Shown here in pieces: positions 41,585 through 53,359 of a stretch of 64,000 nucleotides of DNA (positions are counted from its first letter, which is position 1; each line of letters opens with the position of its first letter). This stretch comes from Gracilariopsis chorda (lineage: Eukaryota; Rhodophyta; Florideophyceae; Gracilariales; Gracilariaceae). The DNA lies in the NCBI GenBank assembly GCA_003194525.1, contig NBIV01000021.1:428025-492024 (forward strand), in the 5' to 3' direction. A program made the translations under genes and the position numbers. The notes beneath the pieces are model-generated. The model was not told where the DNA came from. It searched no databases and was given only the letters and a program-made list of their open reading frames with translations.

Positions 41585-43589
41585 TCTTCAAGCTACAAAA
41601 AGAGGAGAGACACGTACTAGATCTGCTGCACAACGGGACGATCCGGGATACAGGATAAAGAGCCTCCAAGGACATACAACTTTCCGCCAACCAAATTCAC
41701 TCTGCGAATATTAAAAGTAGCCAAGAAACCCAGCCAGCGAGCGTCATGACGATTTTAAGACTTTTTCGTCATAAAGGTTTCCACAACTTGATTGTCTGTA
41801 AAAGCGTCAAAATCAGGTCCCTCCAGATAAAAATGGAAGCATTGCAGGGCGAATACAAGCGCCAAAAGCTCGCGTTCGTTTGCCATGTAGTTCTGCTTGG
41901 CAGAGGTTAGCTCGCGAGATGTGTATGCGATGGCACAATCACAGCCATCATCGTGTAATTGGGTCAGGGTTGCTCCAAGTGCCAAGTGCGAAGCATCTAT
42001 GTGGAGGCAAAATGGTCTGGTCCAATCCAGTGGACCAATAATTGGAACAGAAACAAGTGCCGCTTTCAGATCCAAGAAGCGTCGTTCACATTCCCCCTTC
42101 CAATCTCTAATACTGGAGCCATTTCCCATAAGATTGGTGAGTGGAGCAGCCCGTAACGAGAACTGTGGAATAAAACGCCGAAAGAACTGAACAAGCCCCA
42201 AAAAACTACCTAGCTCAGTAACATTGATAGGACAGGGCCAATTTTTAATGACCTCAAGTTTTCTAGGATGGGTGGCAAACCCCGCACGCTCGACTTTCAA
42301 TCCAAGAAATTCCGTCTCGGATGCCATGAAAGAACATTTCTTCGGCGAAACATATAATGAATTTTTGCGCAATCGTTCTAAAGCAGAACGGATATGTTAC
42401 AAATGCTCTTCACGCGTGTGGCTCTAAATGAGAATTTCGTCGATATACACAACCAGAGAACGGTAAATGTATTCATGAAGAACATTCATAAGAGACTAAA
42501 ATGAGGCAGGAGCGTTTCACAGACCCATGGGCATGACCATATACTCAAACGGACCATATTCGATAATAGATGCTGTTTTCTCTATATCGGAGGGACGGAG
42601 ACGGATCTGATGAAAGCAGTCTTACGTTCCAGCTTGGAAAGGTAACGGGATTGACCCAGACGGTCAAAAATTTCATCACAGCGAGGAAGCGAAGCATCGT
42701 CGCGCTTAGTGATACGATTCAAGGCTTTGTAATCTAAAACACCAGGTAATTCGGGACCTGGCTCCTTCACAAAGAAGAGCGGAGCCCCATAAAGAGAGCG
42801 ACTGAGCCGAATCCTACCTGACTGGAGTAGCTTATCAACAAATTCTCGAGCGGCCAGTAATTCAGCAGGAGATAGCTGATAAGGGGGACGATGAGGGGGG
42901 GTAGCACCAGGCAGTAGCTCGATGTGGTGATTGACGTCGCGAGAAGGGGGAAGAAAGTGGGAAAGCTCGACCTGAAAAACCTCCTCATATACACAAAGTA
43001 TGGCACGTAGCTCGGCATCATCGTCGTCCAAAAATTCAGGTTTTGGATCTGGTTTGGCCAGTACTGCATCCCGAAGATCCAAGCTGCTCACTGGACGTAC
43101 CCGAAAGACTTGGGTACCCGACCCCGGGGAGCGGAGGACGCGAAGAAACTGCTTTACACCCATGGACTGGACGTGGCGCGTATTCCGACGAAGCACAGGT
43201 TGGGCTGATACCTCAAAACCATCCACGATGACTGTTCTTGCCTGATAATCTGCTTTTTGGTTACAGTCTACATTCCATGAAATACCCAAGAGGACATCGT
43301 AACGCGCATCAGCCACAATCCAGTCCGCGGTATACGATTGGTTTCCGATGCCAAGTGTCCCACTAGCAGTCATTTTGGTAGCAATCCCACGGGAGCCTTG
43401 CTTGGAGTGACACAAATCCATTAGGATCGGACAGAAAGCAAACTTATTTCTATGCACTTCAGCAAATTCTCTTGAAATTACACTAGAGGTACATCCATCA
43501 TCTTTGAGTATTCTTGTGGGTATGTCATTGAACACCCCTGACAATACCATTAAAGGAATACAACGAACACTCTGCAAACTCTGCTGCAA
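41585..43589 (-). pseudogene. Gypsy protease, reverse transcriptase and RNase H
   Basis: 43589-42582: protease-like DDGCTSSVISREFAE, then RT fingers with PPHRPPYQLSPAELLAAREF, GAPLFFVKEPGPELPGVLDY and ALNRITKRDDASLPRCDEIF. 42580-42372 (several stops): EYGPFEYMVMPMGL and the active site reading YIDEILI instead of YIDDILI. 42372-41755: thumb and connection (PKKCSFMASETEFLGLKVER, LGLVQFFRRFIPQFS) and RNase H (LHIDASHLALGATLTQ, YTSRELTSAKQNYMANEREL, DNQVV). 41740-41590 holds ARWLGFLATFNI and GKLYVLGGSLSCIP, the usual spacer to integrase. The Asp to Glu change in the RT active site plus stops indicate inactivity. Confidence 0.85.
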
Positions 43590-43657
43590 AGAGCTCGGTG
43601 AAAATTTATGACAAGGATGTCCTTTCGACGTGCACTTATTATTTTGGAAACGACGCT

Positions 43658-44391
43658 TTAGTATTCAAAACGATCAGACCTATCATCGTCATACACTGCA
43701 ACCAACGCAGTCTCAACATTCGATACGGGCACACTGCGAACTGCATCTTCGCCACGCTTCCATGGATGGCAGCCCACTTCATGGCACTTGAAACATGGGT
43801 TGTTGCAAGTGGCGATTAAGCGCTGCTTTGAACGTTCCGTGCGGCCTATTTCAGTGTTGTCAATTTCCATAGGATCTAATAAGCCATGTGGAACGGCAAC
43901 AGATTCTGATCCAGAAGATTGGTGCTCAATGGAAACATTAGCAAACGCAGCTTCTACTCGCATTGCAATTTTGGTTGCTTCTTCAAAGACAGCACAGCTG
44001 GACTTACGAACTTCGAACTGTGTCTTAGATTTGAGACAACTGACAAAGATATCCCACTTCTTACTTACACTCATGTCCGGCATGGTGAGCACAATATTGC
44101 AAAAGTCGGACAGATAGCTGGCAACAGAACCAGTTGTCTTTCAAGCCCTGCGAGAATCACGTGCTCGGCGTTCATGATCTTCTCGAACATACTCACGTCT
44201 GATAGCTGCAACAAAATTGTCCCATGAACATGGGACCTTAGTAGCCTTCGAAACCGTGTACCTCCAAATTGCCGCTGTAACCGTTAGAAGTGTGGTAGCA
44301 AAAGATATACGATTAGCATCAGAAAGCACCAAGTTTGAGATTTGCGACTTCAATGAGAACAAAGTACTGTTCTACCTTTTAAAGCCATGTA
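43658..44391 (-). pseudogene. Gypsy gag
   Basis: Fragments: SQISNLVLSDANRISFATTL and WDNFVAAIRREYVREDHERR (Retrotrans_gag-like helices), then KWDIFVSCLKSKTQFEVRKS, EEATKIAMRVEAAFANVSIE and a zinc-knuckle remnant PCFKCHEVGCHPWK. Frameshift between 44141 and 44092. The true start is lost at the junction with the solo LTR. Confidence 0.65.
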
Positions 44392-44396
44392 TTCAC

Positions 44397-45175
44397 TGTT
44401 GGCAGTAGTACCTGTGCTGTCACTGAAAACCAAATGTTCCGGGGAGCATGGGCTGTTCTAGAGGGTACCTCTGCAAAAGCGCATATGCGCGTGTGCGCGA
44501 ACCCAACGTGAAACTGGCTTCTGATTGGCTACTGCAAATGTACATATGCAACGTGGTGCGTACAAGTGGTATGGCATAACTGGATCGGTTGGACACACCA
44601 ACGTGTCCAGCTACTACAGTGGTCACAGTGTACGTTGTGTGCAGGGGATACTGGTGAAGTGGTTGACAGCTGGTACAAGTGGTACAGCAGTGGTTGGTAC
44701 AATGGTAAGGTGCGCATGCACTGTCAACAGGTTTACACATGCACGGGTATATTGATGACGTGGGTGTTGTGTGCATTGCCACATTATGACATGGCACTAA
44801 CCCCACAGGTTACGTGCCGACTTACCGTGACGTGTTGACTTACCGTGATGTGTTGGCATGTGCTGGCGTGTGTTGGAGTCGTGAATTTGTGCCTTGTCAT
44901 GGTCATGTGTATGCACGTAACTGTTACGGAACGTTGGTGCGTTGGTGTGCGTTGATGTAATGAGGTTGTGCTGAGCTGGCTATGTCATGTTAGATGATGA
45001 TTGGTAGTATTGAGTGTCCCTGCTTAGTGGTTTAGGTTTTACTTGTAGTTGGTGTTCATGCGCAATTCGAGTTTAGAGTGGTACATAAGATGTGCCTGAA
45101 GGACCTCCAAGTAAATCCAAGCTAGAGCTGGCGAACTTCCCTTCCATCCCCTCAACTTCCTTTCAACTTTCAACA
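44397..45175 (+). mobile_element. Copia-1 solo LTR, 779 bp, TSD TTCAC
   Basis: TGTTGGCAGT... to ...TTTCAACA, the same length as the 5' LTRs of the two Copia-1 elements and nearly identical to them. Flanked by TTCAC at 44392-44396 and 45176-45180, a perfect 5-bp target duplication. It arose by LTR-LTR recombination of a full element (established mechanism). It sits at the junction between the gypsy gag and copia copy D. The palindrome GCGCATATGCGC is at 44479-44490. Confidence 0.95.
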
Positions 45176-45180
45176 TTCAC

Positions 45181-46243
45181 AACGAGGAACCCCTGCTTTC
45201 CACTGAAACATTTGGGTTTATTTGGCTTGAGATTGATCGACACAGAGAGGTTCTGAGCTTTCACTGTAGTGATGCTTACCAGTGCAACAAGTCCAAAACG
45301 TCGTAACATGCCACTGACATGCAACGGCTGTGCAAGGTTCACACCTAGCAGTTGAGCATTGGAGTTCATGTTCCAGGTTAACTCAACGCCAAGATACATT
45401 CTGACACGAATCTCAAAGCGTAGGTCATACAACGACTTGAGGTCCTCCAATACGTGAGATCGTTGTTCGGCACTAGGCGTAATTATGAGAAGGTCATCCA
45501 CGTATATCAGGATATATTCATAAGTGTTAGCGTGTAAAGTGTGCCTGAAAACACATGGTGCACTGGGTAATTATTCAAAACCTATGCTTTTAATGTCTGT
45601 GATGAGCTTCGTATGCCATGCCAGATGAGCCTGCTTAAGCCCGTATACAGTCTTTAGCACTTTGTAGCATTGTGATTTGAGACCAGGAATGCCACGCAGT
45701 GACATCACCCACACTTCTTCCTTGAGGACACCACTAAGGAATGCTGTCTTTATGTCAACTTGGGCAACAAATATCCGCTAGCAAAACATCAGGTACAGGA
45801 ACATGCGAAACAAATTGAACGAAACAAATGGTGAATACGTCTCTAAGTAGTCTGACCATATGTCTGGTGGTTCCTTCCAGCCACTATTCGAGCTTGAAAT
45901 CGGTCAACGGAGTCGTCTGCGTCACGTTCCACCTTCAGTACGACATGCGTTGGTAGGGGCTGGGACTTTGGTGAGTCATCCACAACCCGTTTAGCCTTGT
46001 CTTCTAAAGATGTCAACTCGTCATCAATAGCATGCAGCCATTTCTCTCTTTCAGTTGGGGTTGCAGACAGTGCTTCTTTGAGTGAGGGATCATCACTCGT
46101 GGTAACCTCAAGCTCAGTTTTTGCCATGCTGGCCATATGCCCCCAGCGTTGTGGTGCACGCCTGGTGCGACGAGGATAGCGTGACTGTGACTCAGAGTCA
46201 ACATTTACTTGTTAAAAGTCACCTCTATCGTCCTTTGTGTTGA
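45181..46243 (-). pseudogene. Copia-2 reverse transcriptase fragment, copy D
   Basis: Minus strand: RYPRRTRRAPQRWG linker, TTSDDPSLKEALSATPTERE, HAIDDELTSLEDKA and RIVAGRNHQTYG (RT N-terminus), a frame-broken middle with the FLSGVLKEEVWV equivalent near 45725-45750, and YVDDLLIITPSAEQRSHVLE with the YVDD active site intact near 45515. It stops after KCFSGKQGFLVV at 45181, so RNase H and 3' LTR are missing. The 5' side is cut at 46243 by copy C. Confidence 0.75.
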
Positions 46244-47028
46244 TGTTGGCACATGGTCGAATGCCTGGAAGCCCTAGGACTTCATGGTAGACTACTTGGA
46301 AACAAATTTGCATATAACGATGGGCAATTTTGAGCACCTCCGTTGCAAAAGCGCATATGCGCGTGTGCTCGAACGCAACGTGAAACGGGCTTATGATCGG
46401 CTACTGCATTTGCCCATATGCATTACGTGGTTTACAAGTGGTATACATTGTATGGGTCGTAGGCACAGCATGGGCCACTTGGCATAATGTGAATGGACAA
46501 CCTACATGAGATTCTGTGTGGCTGCACTGGTTTACAGGGACATCACGTTGCGGCAGACGTGTGATTTTGTGTGGCAGCACGTGCACCGCACGCAATGGAC
46601 TTAGGTTATTGATATGGATACAGTGCCATGTGAACTTGTGCATTGTCATGGTCATGATGACGCAAGTAAGGCATTGCACAGAGCTGTGAAATGCTGGCAC
46701 ATTGTTGTCATAGTTGTTTCACTTACCGAGCTTCGTTGGCATGTGCTCGAATATTGTTATGCATGGTGTAGTGAACTGTCGACAGTTTGTGCAACGCTTA
46801 TTGTGTTATGTTTGAGTATGATTGGTAGTGCTGGCCGTCCGCACTTAGTGCTTAGGGTTTTTCTTGTAGCTGTAGTGAACTCTAGTGGTGCTATATAAGT
46901 TGCAGATGTTGCATCTCCAAGTAAACCACCCCAAGGCTGACAACCTTCAATCTTGTTTTTACTTCTTTCTTTCTTTCTCATTTCAGTGGAAGCCCAACTT
47001 CATTTATCACCTTCATTTATCATCATCA
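46244..47028 (+). repeat. 5' LTR of copia copy C, 785 bp
   Basis: TGTTGGCACATGG ... TCATCATCA. Shared block at 46351-46362 (GCGCATATGCGC) followed by AACGTGAAACGGG. TATA-like GCTATATAAG near 46892, then a C/T-rich U5 region. Confidence 0.85.
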
Positions 47029-47043
47029 AGTTATGGGCACAGA
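47029..47043 (+). promoter_or_regulatory. Primer binding site of copy C (half tRNA-iMet type)
   Basis: AGTTATGGGCACAGA directly after the LTR. It matches GGTTATGGGCCCAGC, the complement of the initiator tRNA-Met anticodon arm, with a few changes; copy A and Copia-1 fit better. Confidence 0.65.
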
Positions 47044-47411
47044 GCGTCGAGATATTGCAGACGTCGCTCTTATTTAACTTTCTTTTGTTTTTGCGTCGTG
47101 CATATTGTTGAGACCTAGTTGGAGCGGTGAAAGTAGGCAAAGCGTTCAGGGACTTATCTCTGGTAAACCGACCTGCCCCTGTTCCGATCCCTTTTTCTTT
47201 GGTTTCAGCGCACAAAGATCGGGCTAATTTCCGGCAAGAGACCAGCAGGGGTTAACTGGTGAAAGCGTAACGCGCTTGTAGGTAACCTCCCTGGGACGTT
47301 TCGTATGGATTGGGCACCCTGCTCTCGACGTGCGCAGGGTAGGGCAGGTCGAAGAAAATCGCACCTCGCACCTTGAGAGAGCATCCAGGGTCCAGGGGTT
47401 CAACCCTCAGG

Positions 47412-47431
47412 GTAGCGGAGGTAGTTTCTCC
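47412..47431 (+). other. Conserved copia leader box, copy C
   Basis: GTAGCGGAGGTAGTTTCTCC, identical to 35736-35755, 55195-55214 and 61469-61488 in other copia copies and families. Confidence 0.75.
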
Positions 47432-47795
47432 TGTCAGTGCGCCCGATTTTAAGAAGTTTCATCTCCTGTTTTCTTTTCCGAATGTGCTTCAGAGCTGCTC
47501 GTGAAGACAATCCGGGTGTAGAGGACCCGAACTCCACCTTTGATTCGCGTACCAGACGCGTCTGGAAGAGCATTGAGACTTGTTTGCACGGTCTCCGCTG
47601 GCACCCTTGCTGTTGAGTGTTGAGATTACTCCACTGCAGTATTCATTTCTGAGGGTGATGTCAACCACAAAGTTTGGCTGATCATCCCATTCAACACATT
47701 CCCTCTCTTGGAAATCGGTATCCGAAAAGCATTGATTCCCTCATTCTGCTTTGCAACATATATTCATTGGTGTTTCAGCTCCTTCTAGAACTATT

Positions 47796-48424
47796 TCTGA
47801 CTCCGAAGTTGAGACTGAAACTAATTCCGGTGTGAAATCCCACGCTTTCATGGTAAGCGCGGTGAGGATTATACATTATGGCGACATCGACTTCGTGCAG
47901 CGTGTCGCATTAAAAGTGTCTGGAATGTAGTGGCGTCAACTCTGGATGAGTCATCGAGTGCTACATTGACTCAAGATTCAACTTCCAGTGCTGCTCGTGC
48001 TACACTGACTCAAGATTCAACTTCCAGTGCTGCTCCGAGCAGTTCCCGACTCATGGCAAAACGCGAAAAGGCATGTGCAATCATCATCTGTGCACTTGGA
48101 AATGCGCCCCTACGCGTTGTCATGGATGTGGACGATGATCCTGGCCGGATGCTGAAACTATTAGATGGTTATGCATCTAATCGAACGGTATCGCGTATCG
48201 CTGTACATACTCAACTGTTCCGAATGTCGTATAATGGCCAAAATATGTCGGAATATGTGGACCAGTTTGTCACGTTCTTCTCACAATTGGACCGAATGGG
48301 GAAGGACGCTCCCATTCCAGAGTCACATAAGGCTCCAATGCGGTTGGCTTCTATTGACCCCAACTGCTCACTAGAGTCAACTGCTGCGGCACTTAGGACT
48401 AAGGAGATCTCGGAACTAACGTAG
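47796..48424 (+). pseudogene. Copia-2 gag, copy C
   Basis: SDSEVETETNSG, then after a 1-base deletion near 47843 PRFHGKRGEDYTLWRHRLRA and the frame 47930-48424 with MAKREKACAIIICALGNAPL and SYNGQNMSEYVDQFVTFFSQ. The start ATG seen in copy B is ATT here. A tandem duplication of ACATTGACTCAAGATTCAAC-type sequence at about 47963-48022 is specific to this copy. A TAG at 48422-48424 separates it from the next segment in the same frame. Confidence 0.75.
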
Positions 48425-51145
48425 GACTATGTGGCAACTACTTTGATTGACGAGTACAACGCTCATCTACTTGGTTCTGCCAGTTCCATTCGTTGTCGTA
48501 ACCGCAAAAAGAACCGAGGTAAGGGCAATGGCCGTCAATTTGGACGCAACAAAATGTCAAATGGGGACGAAAATGATGGTAACGCATCAGATTCCAACTC
48601 CAATTTCGAGTCCAATGGGCGTGTTTATGCGGTGGCCAGCAAAAATGGTTATCATTGCACCTTCTGCGACCAAAACGGCCATACGCAGGACGGATGCCAC
48701 ATCAACCCTGACAATCCGGAGAACCGTTTACCAAAAGTCATATTGGACCAACTCAAAGCTAGTTCTGTTGGAAAGTCCAAACCCTCTGGGAATGCCGCAA
48801 GAAGAGGATCCAAGATCGAGATCGCGGGAATGGGTGTCAAGGAGTCTACGGTGCACCCATCTGCGTCTAATGGATTGAAAACCTATGCAGACAGCGGAGC
48901 CACCTCCCATTTCTTTTGTTCCACATCTGCGTTTGTACCCAACACATTGGTTGATCTACCTCAGAGGTTTATTGAGCTTGCTGACAACACTACGGTCACT
49001 GCCACTCAACAAAGAGATGTTTTACTGCCGTTCGTCGAGGCTAACCTGCGATTGACAGATGTACTGCTCGTACCAGATCTTGGATACAACTTGGTGTCTG
49101 TTGGTCGTATGGCCGACAAAGGCATTCAATCCATGTTCGGTGCAAGTGAGGTTCGCCTTAAACATGAAGAATGGTTTGAAATTGGATGTGGTCAACGAGA
49201 CCTGAGCTCTAGGTTGTACACGCTGCCACGTCCAATCGAGCATACCGATAACACAACGTTCCTATCCGCCAAAGACTTAGACCTCGCAAAGCTGTGGCAC
49301 CACCAACTTGCACATATGAACACACTAGACCTTCAAAAGGTACACGAGCAAGTCGATGGAGTCCCAAAGCTAAAGCAGATGGAGGAGGTTTTTCGGCCGT
49401 GTCGACTGGGCAAGGCGCATAAACTTCCCTTTTTGGGAAAGTTTAAACTAGCAAAAGAGGTTGGACACATTGTGCACTCGGACATCCTTGGTCCTTTGCT
49501 CCCATTGTTTCCTGATCGTTTTCAATATGCGTCTGCTTTCATCGATTACCGGTCCCTGTATGCCCTGCTCGGCTTCATGTTGCATATATCTGAGATTGGT
49601 GATGTGTTTGTGGGGATAAGGCAGAAGCTCCAGCAGCTTGAAGGAGGGCATGTGCTTCTTCAGAATTTGCACTCCGACAATGCAGAAGAGTACATTGCAC
49701 TACAAGAAAACCTTTCCAATGATCTGCAGGGAACGTTGTTCTCACCTCCTCATACCCCAGAACATAACGCCATTGCCTAGCCCATCCACCGCACTATGGG
49801 AGAAGTGGCTCGAGCTTTGCTGATTCAGGCCAACTTACCAGAATGCTTATGGCCGTATGCATTAAAGTATTTTATATATGTTCGCAATAGAGGTCCCCAC
49901 TCTACCACTGGCTTGAGGCCGTACCTATTAGTGACTGGTAATATGCCGTCGTTGAAGTACGTTAGAGTGTTTGGATGCGCAGCGTATGTATTGAAAATGA
50001 ACCCGGACACTAAGTCCAAGTCTCGTGCACATGAGGGAGTGTACTTGCAAACTCTAGACCATGGTGTTTAAGAGGTTCTGATCACTGATGACTGTGAGAT
50101 TCCTCGAATTGTCAGGTCCCGGCATGTCACTTTTGAAGAATCCACATTCCGTGGGGCACCATATCTCACAAATTACATGGATAACGAAAGTGCATCAGAC
50201 ATTGACTATAATAGTGATGGGTACGAGAGCCGTAGTGAAAGCTCAGATGAGTTCTCACTTGATGGTGTCGAAGAACTTCGGTCTGTCCCAGAAACTGGTA
50301 CAACAGATGCACCGGATCATCCCGAAGAAACTGTGAATGATGTTGAAATTCCAGTTTTAGACCCTGCTGCTAGTGACACTGGTGATGGAGAGGACAGCGA
50401 CAATGATTGTAGTGATCTTGGTGAGTCGAATGTTCAGCCCGGACTAGGTTCCAGGTACCCTCGTCGAAATCGGCGTGCACCACAATGTTGGTGGTATATG
50501 GCTGGTGCCGCTACTTCTCAAGTCGAGGTGACCACTAGTGACGACCCAACACTTCAGGAGGCATTGTCCTCAACTCCATCAGAAAGAGTGCAATGAGAGA
50601 GCGCTATTGATGAAGAGCTCGCATCACTTAATGATAAATGTACTTTGGTGGCGGATGACTCACCGCAGTCACAGCCGCTACCTACACATGTCATTCTTAA
50701 GGTGAAACGTGATGCAAATGCTGCAGTTGACCGATTCCGAGCTCCTTTCGTAGCAGGAGGAGACCACCAGACATATGGTCATGATTATGTGGAGACCTAT
50801 GCACGAGTTGTGTCTTTCAACTTGGTTCGCATGTTTCTGTACATTACGCTATGCATGCAAATTTACATCGCACAGGTTGACATTAAGACTGCATTCCTGA
50901 ATGGTTACCTGAAGGAAGACGTTTGAGTAATGTCTCCACGTGGTATCCCTGGACTGAAGCCATGTTGCTACAAACTGCTAAAGGCCATATATGGACTGAA
51001 ACAGGCTCACCTTGCGTGGCACACCAAGTTCAGTACTGATATTAAAGGCTTAGGATTTGAAGAATGGCCTAGTGCACCATGCGTGTTCCTGCGCAAGTTG
51101 ACCACGAATACCAATGCGTACATCCTTGTTTACGTGTACGACCGT
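48425..51145 (+). pseudogene. Copia-2 protease-integrase-RT, copy C
   Basis: 48431-49780: zinc-finger-like CTFCDQNGHTQDGCH, protease YADSGATSHFF, GAG-pre-integrase SRLYTLPRPIEH, and integrase LWHHQLAHMNTLDL, VHSDILGPLLPLF, NLHSDNAEEYIAL. At 49778-49780 TAG stands where the third catalytic residue (Glu) belongs (HNAIA-stop-PIHRTMGEVAR). 49796-50071: LWPYALKYFIYVRNRGPHST. 50177-50926: linker SRYPRRNRRAPQCWW, then RT FRAPFVAGGDHQTYG and VDIKTAFLNGYLKEDV. 50930-51145: SPRGIPGLKPCCYKLLKAIY and YILVYVYD, where R4 begins. At least four stops. Confidence 0.85.
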
Positions 51146-51954
51146 TGTTGATACGAAATTATGTTGGGCTTCGACGGAAATGAAAGGGAAAGAAAGAAAG
51201 AAAATAAAGAGTGAAGGTTGCCAGGTTTGGGGGCGAGTGTACTTGGTACTGCGACTTCTGAGTCTTATATAGCACCTCCAGTTCACACTATCACTACAAG
51301 AAAACCCTACAATAAATGGGGAAACCCAATACTACCAATCATAATCAAACATAACACAATAAGGGTTGCACACACTGATTACAGCTAGGTACAACCATGC
51401 ATAACAACATTACAACACATTAAAACCACGCACACCAAGGGAACCAAGCTGCCAACATTGCGCAACAAGTGAACCAGACATGCCAACAATGTGCCAGCAT
51501 GTGACAGCACTGTGTAAACACTTACTTGCATCATCATCATTATGAGAAAGCGCAAATTCACATGCCACGGCATCCATGTACATACCCTAGGTGTGTTGCG
51601 TGCATGGCACGTGCTTACTTGCACAACTGCACATATGCAACACCTGCATGTACCTGTACACCAGATGTAGCCACACATATTCCTAAGTATCATGCCCATT
51701 CACCTTATTCCAAGTGGCCGGTTCCGTGCCCATGACCCATACGATGCACAACACTTGTAACCAATGCATTGCATATGAGTATATGCAGTAGCCAATCATA
51801 TGCCCGTTTCACGTTCGGTTTGAGAACACACGCATATGCGCTTTTGCAAAGCAGCTCTCAAAAACAGCCCTCCGTTATATGAAACTTTGTTTCCAAGTAC
51901 TGCACCATGATGTCCCAAGACTACCAGGCACTCGACAATGTGCTAACATCAACA
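51146..51954 (-). repeat. R4 copia 3' LTR, 809 bp, copy a
   Basis: Minus strand TGTTGATGTTAGC ... GTATCAACA. It contains ACGCATATGCGC at 51830-51841, CCAAT near 51791 and a TATA-like TCTTATATAGC on the plus strand near 51262. It interrupts the RT of copy C. Confidence 0.85.
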
Positions 51955-52401
51955 CTCCTCCTCTAGTTCCTGGTTTAGACCAACTCGATCCAAAATCAAT
52001 TCCGTCATAGCAGGACTAACTGGCTTGGTGAGCATGTCAGCATCGTTGTCCTCACTTAGCACATACTCCACACTTATCACCTTGCTTTTGACCAAGCCCC
52101 AGATAAAGTGTATCTTCACGTCAATGTGTTTGGCACGTTCAGAGGGGCAACGCTCACCTATGGCCCACTCAATCGCACATTGGTTGTCTGAGCGTAGTGG
52201 AGTACTATCATTAACCAACAATCCACATTCTCCAATTACTCGAGATATCCACATTACTTCTTGACTTGCCATCACTAATGCGTAGTACTCAGACTCGCCT
52301 GTAGACAATGCCACCGACGCCTGTTTACGGGCACCGTAGAAACAAACACATGACCCAAGTTTGATAATAACGCCAGACAAAGACTTCCGATCAGTGGTAT
52401 C
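51949..52401 (-). pseudogene. R4 copia RNase H, C-terminal part (interrupted)
   Basis: Open frame TTDRKSLSGVIIKLGS, KQASVALSTGESEYYALVMA (catalytic Glu), PLRSDNQCAIEWAIGERCPS, AKHIDVKIHFIWGLVKSKVI, SEDNDADMLTKPV and the end GLNQELEEEC. The stop codon TGA (51951-51949) falls inside the LTR start. Upstream it is cut at 52401 by the R3 copia; the rest is outside the window. It is not damaged within the visible part apart from that cut. Confidence 0.85.
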
Positions 52402-53134
52402 TGTTGCAACGCACGCGGGTTATGAAAACAAAAGGGAAGAAACAATGGGAGGAAGAAGAAACAAGAAAATAAAACAAGGAAGGTTGTCAGCTTTCGTCGA
52501 CCAGTTTACTCGACAGCAGGCAAAGCCAATCTACATATACCCTACCGCACACACTTCACCGTCGTCGCAGCAAGCGACGGCGGTGGTTGCACCATTACAC
52601 TACACGTTATTCGTGTGTGCAGGTGTACACGAAAAGCGCGCACAATCTAGATGGTCACAATTTCAAATAACTAAATCAATCAATGCGGCAAATCCATTGC
52701 CAGTCCCTTGATCTGGAACCAGCTCTAAAAAATCAACAATTACCATCCTGGCACTCCAACCCCTCCGCGCAGCCCGCAAACGCACATTGTCCCAAATCAC
52801 CCAATACAGCTCCCATTCGCATCTTCGGCATTGCAGCACAACCGTCTACTGCGCGCACACTTGGACCAACCACATTGCTCCACTTGTGCATATCCGCAAT
52901 CCAGTACCATACACTCCATAACACTTGTACGGTATACAATGCATATAGCATTTTGCAGTAGCCAATCACATTGCCATTTCACGTTGGGTTTGAGCAGAGG
53001 CGCATATGCGCTTTTGGAGCGAGGGGCTCCAAAAGTGCCCATCGTCCCCTGAAGGTTTGGTTTTGGACCAAGCTGACACCTTCTGTGGGGGTTGGCCAGG
53101 CACTCGACCACTTGTAGAGTTCAACACTTCAACA
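52402..53134 (-). repeat. R3 copia 3' LTR, 733 bp
   Basis: Minus strand TGTTGAAGTG ... GCGTTGCAACA. GCGCATATGCGC at 53000-53011 followed (minus strand) by AACGTGAAATGGC and GATTGGCTACTGC. TATA-like GGGTATATGTAG near 52532. Confidence 0.85.
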
Positions 53135-53359
53135 CTCCTCCTCGAGTTCCTGTCCAAGACCAAGCCGTTTGAGAATTGCATTAACACTCATACGTCCCAA
53201 TGGCTTGGTGAGTAAATCGGCATCATTCACCTCACTTGGGACGTATTGAACACTAATCACATTGTCTCTTATGAGATCTCGGATAAAATGAACCTTTACA
53301 TCAATGTGCTTAGCACGACTAGAAGGACACCTTTCACCACCAGCCCAATCCAATGCGCA
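53129..53359 (-). pseudogene. R3 copia RNase H C-terminus (interrupted)
   Basis: ALDWAGGERCPSSRAKHIDV, HFIRDLIRDNVISVQYVPSE, NDADLLTKPLGRMSVNAILK and GLGQELEEEC. The TGA stop lies in the LTR start (53131-53129). It is cut at 53359 by Copia-1 element 1; the visible part is undamaged. Confidence 0.85.

Larger units (their letters stand above)
39796..44396 (-). mobile_element. Ty3/gypsy chromovirus-type element, decayed
   Basis: Minus strand in order gag, protease, RT, RNase H, integrase, chromodomain, which is the Ty3/gypsy order (integrase after RT). The 5' LTR and start of gag are missing: copia copy D sequence begins on the other side of the solo LTR at 44397-45175. Stops and frameshifts occur in every segment except integrase. 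Confidence 0.85.
46244..51145 (+). mobile_element. Copia-2 element, copy C
   Basis: 5' LTR, primer site, leader, gag, protease, integrase and first part of RT in the Ty1/copia order. It is cut inside the RT active site (YILVYVYD, 51145) by the R4 copia LTR. It is itself inserted into copy D. The missing RT end, RNase H and 3' LTR should lie beyond the window. Confidence 0.85.

Noticed and set aside
47380-47412. tRNA-like T-arm sequence GGGTTCAACCCTC in the copia leader
   Set aside because: No acceptor or anticodon stems can be folded around it; it is part of the conserved leader.
52683-53111. ORFs of 92 and 104 codons on both strands
   Set aside because: Lie within the R3 LTR and recur at 37.1-37.5 kb with the LTR, so they are not genes.
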